Shown here piece after piece: positions 1 to 10,754 of a DNA stretch of 64,000 nucleotides (within the stretch, counting starts at the first letter, position 1; every line of letters starts with the position of its first letter). Under the pieces are notes generated by a model. The model was not told the origin of the DNA. It made no database searches and saw only the letters and a list, made by a program, of their open reading frames with translations. The position numbers were made by a program, and so were the translations under genes. Origin of the DNA: SAR86 cluster bacterium (GTDB lineage: Bacteria; Pseudomonadota; Gammaproteobacteria; Magnimaribacterales; Magnimaribacteraceae); contig CP097969.1 in the NCBI GenBank assembly GCA_023703575.1, forward strand, positions 1,397,517 to 1,461,516. The letters run 5' to 3'.

Positions 1-859
1 TCAGGCTTTTAATATCTCTATCACCTGCATAATTATTTCTTGATATTATTGCTATTTCTCTGTGTGGACCTTTTTCATCCAATTTGGTTTCTTTCAGTTC
101 AGGATTAGCAACCAATAATTGGTTTACAGCCATCTCAGGCACAAATGTTGTCCCAATATCTCCTTTTACTAATTCTATGGCAGTGCTAAGAGTTGATGCA
201 TTGAAAGTAATTTTTGAAGTATTCTTTATTTTGCATGCATCCAAGATGTGATCTTTTAAACAATTTCCCTCCTCCAACATAATTAACTCATCTAAATCTA
301 TCTCTTTTGCTTTTATGGAAGTTTTTTTTGATCTTGGATCATTTTTTCTGCTAATCCAATAAAAATCTTCAGTCCAAAACTTGTGTACATTGAAGCCATT
401 GGTATTGAAAGGTAGAGCCATTATTGCTAATTCAATTTCTCCTGATGATATCTTGTTAAGTAATACATCAGTTTGAGCCTCAATGATATTAAGATTCAAA
501 TTTGGATAATCCGACTTTAATTTAGGCAGCAAAATAGGCAATAGAAAGGGGCCAATGGTAGGGATTATGCCTAGAGATATTTTATTTGATAGAGGCTCTG
601 CATTTAGCTGGCTAATTTTATTGATACCATCAACTTCAGTCTTGATAACTTTGGCTTTATCGATAACTAAAGAACCTAATTCGGTGAGTATTACCTTTTT
701 GTTATCTCTTTCAAATATCTGAATTCCAAGTTGAATTTCCATTTCCGTTATTGCATTACTTAGTGTCGAGGGAGAAACGAAACACTTATCTGCAGCGCGT
801 TTAAAATGAAGTGTATCTGCTACAGCTAATGCATAGTTAATTTGTTTAAGTGTAATCAT
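1..859 (-). CDS. oxyR: OxyR, hydrogen-peroxide-sensing LysR-type regulator (3' end beyond window)
   Basis: LysR-family activator of the peroxide response, truncated by the window edge after about 286 codons. My translation from the ATG whose A is at 859 starts MITLKQINYALAVAD, a typical LysR N-terminal helix-turn-helix, followed by a substrate-type sensor domain. The redox cysteine pair is present: Cys200 and Cys209, nine residues apart in the context NCLKDHILDAC, matching E. coli Cys199/Cys208. It is divergently transcribed from katG, the classic OxyR target, and a perfect inverted repeat lies just upstream of its start. The cysteine pair and the neighbour make OxyR much more likely than another LysR protein. 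Confidence 0.93.
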   Translation of the reverse strand, partial: MITLKQINYALAVADTLHFKRAADKCFVSPSTLSNAITEMEIQLGIQIFERDNKKVILTELGSLVIDKAKVIKTEVDGINKISQLNAEPLSNKISLGIIPTIGPFLLPILLPKLKSDYPNLNLNIIEAQTDVLLNKISSGEIELAIMALPFNTNGFNVHKFWTEDFYWISRKNDPRSKKTSIKAKEIDLDELIMLEEGNCLKDHILDACKIKNTSKITFNASTLSTAIELVKGDIGTTFVPEMAVNQLLVANPELKETKLDEKGPHREIAIISRNNYAGDRDIKSL

Positions 860-864
860 TGTAC

Positions 865-881
865 ATTCGATTTTATCGAAT
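865..881. promoter_or_regulatory. Candidate OxyR/LysR operator between oxyR and katG
   Basis: A perfect 7-bp inverted repeat, ATTCGAT-TTT-ATCGAAT, lies 5 bp upstream of the oxyR start. It contains the T-N11-A core (T867, A879) typical of LysR-type sites. The position fits autorepression of oxyR and activation of katG from one site. It does not match the full four-element E. coli OxyR consensus, so assignment to OxyR rests on location and symmetry. Confidence 0.45.
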
Positions 882-887
882 TATTAG

Positions 888-3104
<2,217 letters not shown>

Positions 3105-3119
3105 CTAAAGCAAAATATG

Positions 3120-3150
3120 AAAAGGGGTTAATTTATATTAACCCCTTTTT
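3120..3150. terminator. Bidirectional terminator between katG and the PnuC-family gene
   Basis: A 13-bp perfect stem (3120-3132 with 3137-3149) closes a 4-nt loop. The arms begin with four A and end with four T followed by a fifth T, so it reads as an intrinsic terminator on both strands. It ends katG and the convergent thiamin operon. The stop codon of the PnuC-family gene (3138-3140, minus strand) lies inside the stem. Confidence 0.85.
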
Positions 3151-3689
3151 GTTTGAAGCATAGATCTTTTCCAGGCCAGGTAACCAAATACTATTATTAT
3201 TAAATAACCAGTAAAAAGAAAAGCCGTTATGTATAGCTCTCTTGAGATAAATAGAAATACTGATACAAAATCAATTACAAACCAATAAATCCAATTTTCA
3301 AGCAATTTTTTAGCTACCATATAAGTGGCTACAACAGCACCCCAAGTGGTAAATGCATCAAAATATGGAAGCGATGCTTTAGTATATTTAGCTAATAGAT
3401 AACCAGAAATGATTGTCAAAACAATTATCAGCATCAATGATTTTAGATGATTACTAAAATTCCAATTTGTCACAAGTAATTCAGTTTCTTTTACTTGCCA
3501 CTGCGACCATCCATATAAAGCCATCAAAATATAAAATATTTGCAAAAAGGCCTCCATGTAAAGTCCTGCTGAGTACATTATGAAGAAGTAAAGCGATGAG
3601 CTTAAGATAGCCGCAAGCCAACATAGAATATTTTGCTTAACTGCAAGTAAAAGATAAATAATTGCCAAAGAGACAGCAAGAATCTCCAT
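3138..3689 (-). CDS. pnuT: PnuC-family vitamin permease, probable thiamin transporter PnuT
   Basis: Inner-membrane facilitator of the PnuC family (183 aa, about seven hydrophobic segments). The signature W-x2-W-x3-D is visible in ENWIYWFVIDF, and the N-terminal part has the NILCWLAAILSSSLYFF and GWSQW patterns of PnuC proteins. Family members carry nicotinamide riboside (PnuC), riboflavin (PnuX) or thiamin (PnuT). Thiamin is inferred because the gene lies 9 bp downstream of a TonB receptor controlled by a TPP riboswitch. The transported vitamin would then be trapped by phosphorylation in the cytoplasm; no kinase gene is next to it. Confidence 0.85.
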   Translation of the reverse strand: MEILAVSLAIIYLLLAVKQNILCWLAAILSSSLYFFIMYSAGLYMEAFLQIFYILMALYGWSQWQVKETELLVTNWNFSNHLKSLMLIIVLTIISGYLLAKYTKASLPYFDAFTTWGAVVATYMVAKKLLENWIYWFVIDFVSVFLFISRELYITAFLFTGYLIIIVFGYLAWKRSMLQTKRG

Positions 3690-3698
3690 TGATGTTAT

Positions 3699-5792
3699 CT
3701 AAAATTCATATCGGAATGTTAGACCATAATTACGTGGATCCCCATGACGTTCATACAAAGTATCTTCGAAAGCAGGAGGTTCATTACCGAAATAAAACCC
3801 TCTTAAAGAATAATATTCATCAAAAATATTTCGTATCCAGAAATTTAAATTAATTTTATCTTTCTTATAAATCATATTTATATTTGTAAGGATGTAATCA
3901 TCGGAAGTATTATTATGAGAATCTGAATAATAAAAGTCACTTTTGCCATTCAAGTCCAATAGTAATTCCAGATTATTTGATATGTCCCAGCTCAATCCTG
4001 CAGAAAAGCTATAGTCAGGCGCATGTGCTTGCTCCCTCCCCTCTAAATCAGGTCTTGATTGATACTGCCTTATTTCTGTTTCGAGTATTCCTAAGTTTAA
4101 AAACATACTGATAGTGTCTGAAATTTCAGAATTTAGACTTAACTCGGCTCCATAATTTCTACCTTCAGCTGCATTTTTTGTTAAAAATAAGAATGTATTA
4201 GGGTCTTGTGGGTCGACTTGAGTTGATGACAAAACTTGTTGATCTCTTCTGTCTGAATAAAAAATTACTAAATCTAAAAAAGTTTTTGAAGAAAAGAAAT
4301 ATTTGCTTATTCCAAACTCGTAGTTGGTTAGGTATTCGGGTGAATAAGATACTGCTTCTATTAGTGAAGAACTATTTAAACCAGTTCCTAAGTTAAAACC
4401 ACCCTGTTTGTAACCCTTTGCAATGCTCAGATAGTATTTAAGATCATTATCTAAAGAGTTAATGAGAGATATTTTTCCTCCATTCATTGAATCATCAGGT
4501 GTGAATAATTCTTCATTTGAATCTAAATAATCAGCATCCCAATCCTCCCATCTAAAACCAAAAGAGAGCTTTAATGTTTCACTTATAAGGTAATCCAAAT
4601 TTCCAAAAAGGGATTTGCTTTCTGAAGAATAATCACTAGAGAAAAATGATTCACTGTAGAAAGTTCCGAAACCATCGTTTGGATCTCCGTAAGCCCCATC
4701 ATCTTTTCTATCATTGGATTCATCAATTTCATAAAATGAAAATCCAGCTATCCACTGTATTTGATTAGAAAAATTTGTATCCAATTTATTGGATAGTATT
4801 CTAAGTTCTATATTAGAAGTTTCTCTATGTCTAAGAGTTTCAGAAAAATAATCATAGACATAGGGAAAGTGTGACTGTGCATTACCCCAATCGGCATCGT
4901 AACTAAAAACTACATCTGTATCTGTTTTAGAATATAAAACCTTGAGAGTATTTAGCCTGTTTATAAATTCGAGATTTACACCTAGAGCTCTTGTATCTTG
5001 AGAGTCCATACCAGGTCTATCTGAAAGGGTATTTAGAGAGCCATCAATAGTCCATATATCTGCAGGATCATCAAAATTGTTATCAAAATAGACTAGATCA
5101 AAAGAGGTGGCATCATTAATCAACCAATTAGTCTTGAGTCTAAGAGACTGCTCATCTTTCCTAGAAGTGTCATCTCTGTTTAAAAATAAATTTTCCCTGA
5201 ACCCATCAAAATCTTCTTTCCTTATACTTAATCTCGATTTTAAGCCTTTTGTGAAAGGAATATTAATTGACGCACTCAAGTCGTTCCTTCCGTAATTACC
5301 AATGGTTATTTCTCCGTTTGCTTCAAATAAGTCCTTAGGATCCTTAGTTTTAATGTATATCATTCCTGCAAGTGAACTAGCACCCATCCTAGAACCTTGG
5401 GGACCTCTATAAACTTCTACTTGGTCAATATCGTATACAGAAGCTATACCTGCTTGACCTGAAAAGTCTATGTCGTCAATCAAAAATCCAACTGAAGAAT
5501 TTGGAGTTCCTTCATATCCAGATCGTTCTCCAATTCCTCTGATCTGAAAATATCGCGGTCTTGAATCACTAGCGGCAAAATTAAGATTTGGAATTAAGTA
5601 AGTGATATCCTCAAAATGCTTGTATTGCTTTTTTTGGATATCTTCATCATTAACAAGAATGAGACTGCTATCAACTTCACTTAAATTGGTGTCCCGCCAA
5701 TCACCACTTGCGACAATCTCATCAATTGCGTCAGTATGAGCAGGAAAGAGAATAAAGAAAACTGAAAAAAATAAAAATATACGTTTTAGCAT
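3699..5792 (-). CDS. TonB-dependent outer-membrane receptor, probably for thiamin
   Basis: Outer-membrane, TonB-energised receptor (697 aa). The first about 22 residues form a signal peptide (MLKRIFLFFSVFFILFPAHTDA). DEIVASG just after it resembles a TonB box. A plug domain follows with RYFQIRGIGERSG and VEVYRGPQGSRMGASSLAGMI, then a long beta-barrel ending YGLTFRYEF, with the C-terminal aromatic residue needed for barrel assembly. The substrate is inferred to be thiamin or a derivative from the TPP riboswitch immediately upstream and the PnuC-family permease downstream. Expression should fall when TPP is abundant. Confidence 0.9.
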   Translation of the reverse strand: MLKRIFLFFSVFFILFPAHTDAIDEIVASGDWRDTNLSEVDSSLILVNDEDIQKKQYKHFEDITYLIPNLNFAASDSRPRYFQIRGIGERSGYEGTPNSSVGFLIDDIDFSGQAGIASVYDIDQVEVYRGPQGSRMGASSLAGMIYIKTKDPKDLFEANGEITIGNYGRNDLSASINIPFTKGLKSRLSIRKEDFDGFRENLFLNRDDTSRKDEQSLRLKTNWLINDATSFDLVYFDNNFDDPADIWTIDGSLNTLSDRPGMDSQDTRALGVNLEFINRLNTLKVLYSKTDTDVVFSYDADWGNAQSHFPYVYDYFSETLRHRETSNIELRILSNKLDTNFSNQIQWIAGFSFYEIDESNDRKDDGAYGDPNDGFGTFYSESFFSSDYSSESKSLFGNLDYLISETLKLSFGFRWEDWDADYLDSNEELFTPDDSMNGGKISLINSLDNDLKYYLSIAKGYKQGGFNLGTGLNSSSLIEAVSYSPEYLTNYEFGISKYFFSSKTFLDLVIFYSDRRDQQVLSSTQVDPQDPNTFLFLTKNAAEGRNYGAELSLNSEISDTISMFLNLGILETEIRQYQSRPDLEGREQAHAPDYSFSAGLSWDISNNLELLLDLNGKSDFYYSDSHNNTSDDYILTNINMIYKKDKINLNFWIRNIFDEYYSLRGFYFGNEPPAFEDTLYERHGDPRNYGLTFRYEF

Positions 5793-5793
5793 G

Positions 5794-5872
5794 CAATTCC
5801 TCCGCCATTATTGTATGGATCAGGTTCAAAGAGTTTCAATGATCTCAGGCCGAAGCCACCCCTTTGCAATTG
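5794..5872 (-). promoter_or_regulatory. TPP (thiamin pyrophosphate) riboswitch with embedded Shine-Dalgarno
   Basis: Read on the minus strand, the conserved THI-box elements appear in order: GGGGTGGC, GGCCTGAGATC, TTTGAACCTGATCC and GGCGGAGGAA. P1 can form from CAATT (5868-5872) and AATTG (5794-5798). The 3' conserved strand carries GGAGG (5799-5803) only 6 nt before the receptor ATG at 5792, so ligand-stabilised P1 would hide the ribosome binding site directly. No separate expression platform or terminator is needed or seen. Confidence 0.95.
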
Positions 5873-5994
5873 ACTAATTTTAGCAAAGCCTTATAGACTT
5901 AACCAGAAACTTATCTTCAAATAGTCTTCTCGTGAAAAAGAATATAAAATATATAAGCCTTTCAAATTAATTCATAAATTAGCTGCTATAAAGA

Positions 5995-6399
5995 ATGTCG
6001 AATTCTCTTGAAAACTGTGATGTGAGGTCTATATCAATAGGCTCCAAAATTTCACTTCTTTTTAAAGAAAGTGCAATATTTGAAGAGCAAACTGCCCTCA
6101 TAGGAATAGTAGAAACCGTTAAATATTCAGGTGATAAGAATTCTGACTTTCCAGAAATACTGGATTTGCTTGATAAGATATGGATTCAGATTGGTGAAAA
6201 TAAAAGAATATATGGAGATAAAAAAAGGAGTAATGACTCAATCAAGGAAGAAATATTTTTTAGATTAAGCAAACAGATGATAGAAGATTTTAAGCGTACA
6301 GAAATGATGTACGCCGGCGTTAATCATCCCAAATATAATATTAAAACTAAAGAAATAGCATTATCTACCGTGAAAAGTCTCGCAGAAGATTTTAAATAA
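5995..6399 (+). CDS. Hypothetical protein, 134 aa
   Basis: I do not recognise this protein. It is soluble, with no signal peptide or membrane segment, and rich in Lys, Glu, Ile and Ser. The first 50 residues look beta-rich (SISIGSKISLLFKES, ALIGIVETVKYSG); the remainder looks helical and charged. The ATG at 5995 begins about 120 bp from the divergent riboswitch, so this gene probably has its own promoter. A second small orphan gene follows 35 bp downstream on the same strand. The length of the open frame and lineage-like codon use support a real gene. Confidence 0.6.
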   Translation: MSNSLENCDVRSISIGSKISLLFKESAIFEEQTALIGIVETVKYSGDKNSDFPEILDLLDKIWIQIGENKRIYGDKKRSNDSIKEEIFFRLSKQMIEDFKRTEMMYAGVNHPKYNIKTKEIALSTVKSLAEDFK

Positions 6400-6434
6400 A
6401 ATACCAAATTTCTGCTCTCTCCTTTAATAATTTT

Positions 6435-6716
6435 ATGAAACTAAAAGAGCTTAAAAAATTGATTGAAGGATGTCATCCTGAAGATCTTAATAATGATGTT
6501 GAGGCTGTTGTTATATCAAAGAAAAATAAAGTGTTTAAATCGGATAGCATTCGCTTAGATACTGACTCAGGAAGGATTATTATTGCTACTCAGGACTCAG
6601 AGCAATACAAATTGAATAAAATCAATGCAGACAAAGAAATGGGATTCGCTAAGAAAATGCTATCTATAAAATCAAAGAAAAAGACAATTGCAGATATCCT
6701 AAATCAAAAGAAGTAA
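6435..6716 (+). CDS. Hypothetical basic protein, 93 aa
   Basis: Small lysine-rich protein of unknown function with no signal peptide or membrane segment. The C-terminal third is strongly basic (KKMLSIKSKKKTIADILNQKK), which could suit nucleic-acid or ribosome contact, but that is speculation. It follows the 134-aa orphan gene by 35 bp and ends 2 bp before the convergent acyl-CoA dehydrogenase. The two orphan genes may form a two-gene transcript. Confidence 0.55.
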   Translation: MKLKELKKLIEGCHPEDLNNDVEAVVISKKNKVFKSDSIRLDTDSGRIIIATQDSEQYKLNKINADKEMGFAKKMLSIKSKKKTIADILNQKK

Positions 6717-6718
6717 AA

Positions 6719-7936
6719 CTAAGCTGAGTCCACGTACTTTTTGAGTTCCTCTTTAGCAATTGTCCTCATGTGTACCTCATCCGGCCCATCACCTATGCGC
6801 AGATATCTAATTGAACTGTAAAGACTAGCTAAAGGTGTATCTTGAGAAACTCCAGCTCCTCCATGAATTTGTATAGCTCTTTCTATTACTCTAACCGCCA
6901 TTGATGGTACTTCAACTTTCGGTTGTGCTATTTCGCTTTTAGCTTCCTTGTTACCTAAAGTATCCATCATGTATGCTGCCTTAAGAGTTAACAATCTGCA
7001 CATCTCAATTTCATTACGACACTTGGCTATAACATCAAAGTTACCACCTAATTCTGCAATTGCTTTACCAAAGGCTTTGCGTGTTGAGGCTCTTTTACAA
7101 AGTAGTTCTAAGGCAAGTTCAGCAGCTCCAATTATTTTCATACAATGATGAATACGGCCAGGGCCGAGACGGCCTTGAGCAATTTCAAAACCTCTTCCTT
7201 CGCCTAAAATAATATTTTCTTTTGGTATCCTCACATCATCAAATTTTAAATGGGCATGACCATTAGGTGCATGATCTGAACCGTAAACAGTTAACATTCT
7301 TTGCAAAGTTATACCCGGAGTGTCTTTTGGAATAATTATCTGAGATTGTCTTTGATGCTTAGGAGCATCAGGATTTGAAACTCCCATGAAAATCATAAAT
7401 TCACAGTCAGGCCTGCCATACCCAGAAGTCCACCATTTTTCTCCATTGATCACATAATCATCACCATCTTTAGATATAGTGCTGGCAATGTTCGTTGCAT
7501 CTGAAGAGGCCACATTTGGCTCAGTCATGGCAAACGCTGATCGAATCTGACCATCTAATAGAGGCTTTAGCCATTTTTCTTTCTGATAACTACTGCCGTA
7601 CTTATCTAGAACTTCCATATTGCCAGCATCTGGTGCAGATGAATTAAAAACTTCAGATGTCCACCCAACTCCCATCATCTCAGCAAGAGGTGCGAATTCG
7701 AGATTGGTTAGTCCATAACCCTCATCACCCGTTAAGGAAAAATTCCACAAACCTTCTGCTTTTGCTTCTGATTTGAGTTCAGTTAATACTTCCGGAACTT
7801 GCCACGGATTACCGGACTCTCTAAAAGAATTCATAGCCTGAGTATATTCTGCCTCTTTAGGTTTTATCTTTTGATCGATAAAGTCTGAGACTTGCACTAT
7901 AAGATCTTTGGTTTTTTGTGTGTGTTCGAAATTCAT
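6719..7936 (-). CDS. Acyl-CoA dehydrogenase, ACAD10/11-like
   Basis: FAD-dependent acyl-CoA dehydrogenase (405 aa) introducing a 2,3-double bond into an acyl-CoA. Visible family motifs are [25 protein letters not shown], the [20 protein letters not shown] stretch characteristic of the ACAD10/11-like branch, and [16 protein letters not shown] near the C-terminus. The mitochondrial relatives ACAD10/11 carry an N-terminal kinase-like domain. Here that domain is absent, but a separate kinase of this type is encoded at 61642-62706. The gene stands alone on its strand with a divergent amidase 64 bp upstream. Confidence 0.9.
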   Translation of the reverse strand: MNFEHTQKTKDLIVQVSDFIDQKIKPKEAEYTQAMNSFRESGNPWQVPEVLTELKSEAKAEGLWNFSLTGDEGYGLTNLEFAPLAEMMGVGWTSEVFNSSAPDAGNMEVLDKYGSSYQKEKWLKPLLDGQIRSAFAMTEPNVASSDATNIASTISKDGDDYVINGEKWWTSGYGRPDCEFMIFMGVSNPDAPKHQRQSQIIIPKDTPGITLQRMLTVYGSDHAPNGHAHLKFDDVRIPKENIILGEGRGFEIAQGRLGPGRIHHCMKIIGAAELALELLCKRASTRKAFGKAIAELGGNFDVIAKCRNEIEMCRLLTLKAAYMMDTLGNKEAKSEIAQPKVEVPSMAVRVIERAIQIHGGAGVSQDTPLASLYSSIRYLRIGDGPDEVHMRTIAKEELKKYVDSA

Positions 7937-8000
7937 GGTTAATTTAAAATTTTAGTATTAAAAAAATGATAACATCATTTCAATTATTGGAGAGAATACT

Positions 8001-9407
8001 ATGGACTTTAGAGATTATTCATTGAAAGAGTTAGTCAGCAATATTCAAGGAAAGAAAATATCTGCTAGGGAGTTAACACAATCAGCTTTAAATAATATCG
8101 AAAAGTTCGATGGAGAGATAAATGCTTTCTGTTCCATCAATCCGGAAGACGCACTTCTGCAAGCAGAGCAAATTGATTCAGCAATAATGAAAGGTGAAGA
8201 GGTTGGAATACTTGCTGGAATCCCCATCGGTGTAAAAGATCTAGAGGATGCAAAAGGATTTATAACTAGTTTTGGTTCAGAGTTGCATATCAATGATACT
8301 CCAGCAGATGAAGATTCAATTTTAGTCCAAAGAATGAGAGATCAAGGGTGTGTAATCCTTGGTAAAACCAATACACCAGAGTTTGGTCATAAAGGAAAGA
8401 CTGACAATGTACCTTTTGGGAGCACAAAAAATCCATGGAATCTTCAATATTCAGCCGGTGGCTCATCTGGAGGAACTTCAGCGGCTTTAGCTTCGGGAAT
8501 GATTCCTCTTGGAACAGGATCTGATGGAGGTGGATCTATCAGAATACCTGCTGCATTGGGCGGACTATCAGGCATAAAGACATCTCAAGGAAGGATTCCC
8601 ATAGGAGGAAAGACACCCCCAGGATCAGGCCTGTTGACGGTAAAAGGCCCTATGGCTAATACAACTCAAGATAATGCTTTAGCTCTAGACGCAACTATTG
8701 GACCAGATCCAACAGATATTTTTTCTTTAGAATCAGATAATTTAAATTGGTCAGATGAATTAATTAATGACGTACCTAAAACTGCTATATGGTCACCAAC
8801 AATGGGCTTCTCAACCGTAGATGAAGAAGTTCTATCTAAATGTGAAGAGGCTATAAATTTACTTTCCAATGCAGGGGTTGAGATAATAGAAAAAGAAACC
8901 ATATGGAAAGAAAATCCTGTTGATGATTGGATGATATTTTGGGCTTGTGCATGTGCAAGAAGACAACAACACTTAATGGGTACGAAAGACTTTGAGAAAA
9001 TAGATCCTTTACTTAGATTCTTTATCGAAATGGGAACTAACATGGATGGAGCTTCATATGCTTCTGCAATAGACTCATGTCATAAGTTAGGCTATCAGTT
9101 AGAAAAATTCTTCGAAGAAGCTCCTCTAATTATTACACCTGCAACTTGTGGACAGGCACCTAAACTTGAAGGAGACGGTTTTGTAAATGGAAATGAAACT
9201 CCATCTTGGGTTGATTTTACAATGGGTATCAATATGACAAGAAATCCTGCTGGGGTGATCCCAATCTCTTTGTTGGATTCAGGTTTACCTGCTTCCCTTC
9301 AAATTATAGGAGGACAAAGACAAGATTTAGATGTGCTTAGAGCTATGAACTCTTTTGAAGAAATAATAGCCTTCGACGAAAAAGCAGATTTTCCCTTAAA
9401 TACTTAA
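8001..9407 (+). CDS. Amidase of the amidase-signature family
   Basis: Cytoplasmic amidase (468 aa) hydrolysing a carboxamide by the Ser-cisSer-Lys triad. Lys79 is in GVKDLED, cis-Ser155 in the SAGGSSGGTSAALASG motif, and the nucleophile Ser179 in GGGSIRIPAAL; spacing agrees with the family. Substrate cannot be read from sequence. GatA is unlikely because no gatB or gatC is nearby and the C-terminal half is more like catabolic amidases. A GGAGAG ribosome binding site precedes the ATG. It converges on the SDR gene with a 6-bp gap. Confidence 0.88.
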   Translation: MDFRDYSLKELVSNIQGKKISARELTQSALNNIEKFDGEINAFCSINPEDALLQAEQIDSAIMKGEEVGILAGIPIGVKDLEDAKGFITSFGSELHINDTPADEDSILVQRMRDQGCVILGKTNTPEFGHKGKTDNVPFGSTKNPWNLQYSAGGSSGGTSAALASGMIPLGTGSDGGGSIRIPAALGGLSGIKTSQGRIPIGGKTPPGSGLLTVKGPMANTTQDNALALDATIGPDPTDIFSLESDNLNWSDELINDVPKTAIWSPTMGFSTVDEEVLSKCEEAINLLSNAGVEIIEKETIWKENPVDDWMIFWACACARRQQHLMGTKDFEKIDPLLRFFIEMGTNMDGASYASAIDSCHKLGYQLEKFFEEAPLIITPATCGQAPKLEGDGFVNGNETPSWVDFTMGINMTRNPAGVIPISLLDSGLPASLQIIGGQRQDLDVLRAMNSFEEIIAFDEKADFPLNT

Positions 9408-9413
9408 GTCTTA

Positions 9414-10202
9414 CTATTTATCATCATCGAGCATAGTGGCATGATTCCACCACGCTAGATCTGAAAAAGCTCTTAAATCCAATTCATGAGTCCAAGCAGA
9501 TCGATGTTGTTGAGATAAATGATAATACGTTTTTGCTATTTCCTTGGGTAATAGCAGTCCGTCATGTTCCATACCTTTTGTTTCTCTTAGCTGCTGATAC
9601 ATTTCAGGTCCCAACATCTTACCTAGTGTATCTGGAGCATCTACAGCGCCATCTACAATAATGTGTGCAACATGTATTCCTTTGGATGAAAATTCAGCAT
9701 TTAGGGACTGACAAAGCATTCTTCTTGCTGCCATAGCTGCTGCATGAGAATGCTGGGTTGCATTTCCTCTCATCGCAGCGGTGGCTGAAGTCACTAATAT
9801 TGTACCTTTTCCCCTTTCAACCATTAACGGACAAAGCATCTTAGCAACTCTAAATAAACCAAAGCTTGCCATTTTCCATCCCCATTCAAATTCTTTATAA
9901 GTTGTTTGACTCAGCAGCTTCATGCCTGTTTGGGCTCCTAAGTTATAAATAACTACCTCTATCGGACCAACATCAGATTCGACCTTGTTTATGACTTCTT
10001 CTATTGCATCCTCTTCTATTGCATTAAGGAGTTGTCCTGAAGCAGAGCCTCCAGAGGCTTCTATATCTCCAATTAATTTATCTAAACCTTCTTTATCGGA
10101 ACGTCTGCATAAAAAAGAATGATAGCCTTCTTCAGCAAATTTAGCTGCAACTGTTCCACCGATTCCCGCTCCTGCTCCAAATACCAAACATACTGGTTTC
10201 AT
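9414..10202 (-). CDS. SDR-family protein lacking the usual Tyr-x3-Lys
   Basis: Rossmann-fold short-chain dehydrogenase/reductase relative (262 aa). The nucleotide-binding glycine motif is intact (VFGAGAGIGG, residues about 7-16), as are YNLGAQTG in place of NNAG and the serine strand LVTSATAAMRG. Where the catalytic YSASK motif should be, the sequence reads QHSHAAAMAARR, so the Tyr is His and the Lys is Ala. It may therefore be a poor reductase, use other residues, or act as a binding protein. It lies 18 bp downstream of the hotdog thioesterase and has a good GGAGAG ribosome binding site. Confidence 0.82.
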   Translation of the reverse strand: MKPVCLVFGAGAGIGGTVAAKFAEEGYHSFLCRRSDKEGLDKLIGDIEASGGSASGQLLNAIEEDAIEEVINKVESDVGPIEVVIYNLGAQTGMKLLSQTTYKEFEWGWKMASFGLFRVAKMLCPLMVERGKGTILVTSATAAMRGNATQHSHAAAMAARRMLCQSLNAEFSSKGIHVAHIIVDGAVDAPDTLGKMLGPEMYQQLRETKGMEHDGLLLPKEIAKTYYHLSQQHRSAWTHELDLRAFSDLAWWNHATMLDDDK

Positions 10203-10220
10203 ATATCTCTCCTATACTTT

Positions 10221-10628
10221 CTATCCAATATCTACAGGCTGAGCTGTATGCATCAGTGTAGCAACTAACTCACCCTCCAAATTGAATATTCTACCCTCCG
10301 AAGTAGCACTTCTGGTTCCTAATTTTACTAAATTTACTTTCATTTTTGCTTTTCCTAATGCGAGTGGTCGATGAAACGAAATATTTAAATTGGTGCTCAT
10401 AGGGGCCTTTTTTTCTTGATAAGCAACAATCATTGCTGCAGAGGTAGCGTCATCTAAAGCTGCAGAGATCATTCCACCCTGAACGAAACCCATTGGATTT
10501 CCTGACATTTTATTGAATTCACAAGAAAACCAGATTTGCTCATCTTCAATAGAATCATACTTTAGATTAAAAAATTCCATGGACGGTCCACGAAACTCAT
10601 CGTTAAATTTTTCTAATAGTTCTTCCAT
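10221..10628 (-). CDS. PaaI-type hotdog-fold acyl-CoA thioesterase
   Basis: Small hotdog-fold protein (135 aa) of the PaaI/YbgC-like thioesterase family, which hydrolyses acyl- or aryl-CoA thioesters. The motif NPMGFVQGGMISAALDDA matches the HGG...D active-site helix region, with a Gln in place of the common His before GG. APMSTNLNISFHRPL fits the next conserved strand. It is first in a two-gene unit with the SDR protein and diverges from the acyl-CoA dehydrogenase pair, suggesting a role in CoA-ester turnover. The specific substrate is unknown. Confidence 0.82.
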   Translation of the reverse strand: MEELLEKFNDEFRGPSMEFFNLKYDSIEDEQIWFSCEFNKMSGNPMGFVQGGMISAALDDATSAAMIVAYQEKKAPMSTNLNISFHRPLALGKAKMKVNLVKLGTRSATSEGRIFNLEGELVATLMHTAQPVDIG

Positions 10629-10754
10629 AATTTGTTTATCTTAATAGGAAAATGAAAAAAATATTAAAGAATCTTTAAAAGCTCTATTTTCCTAGCTTTC
10701 GAAGTCAAAAAACATTAGTATTTACGCTCATTTTCAACTATTTCATTAATTAAT

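Noticed and set aside
8666-9043. 125-codon antisense frame inside the amidase
   Set aside because: It mirrors amidase codons; no independent evidence of coding.
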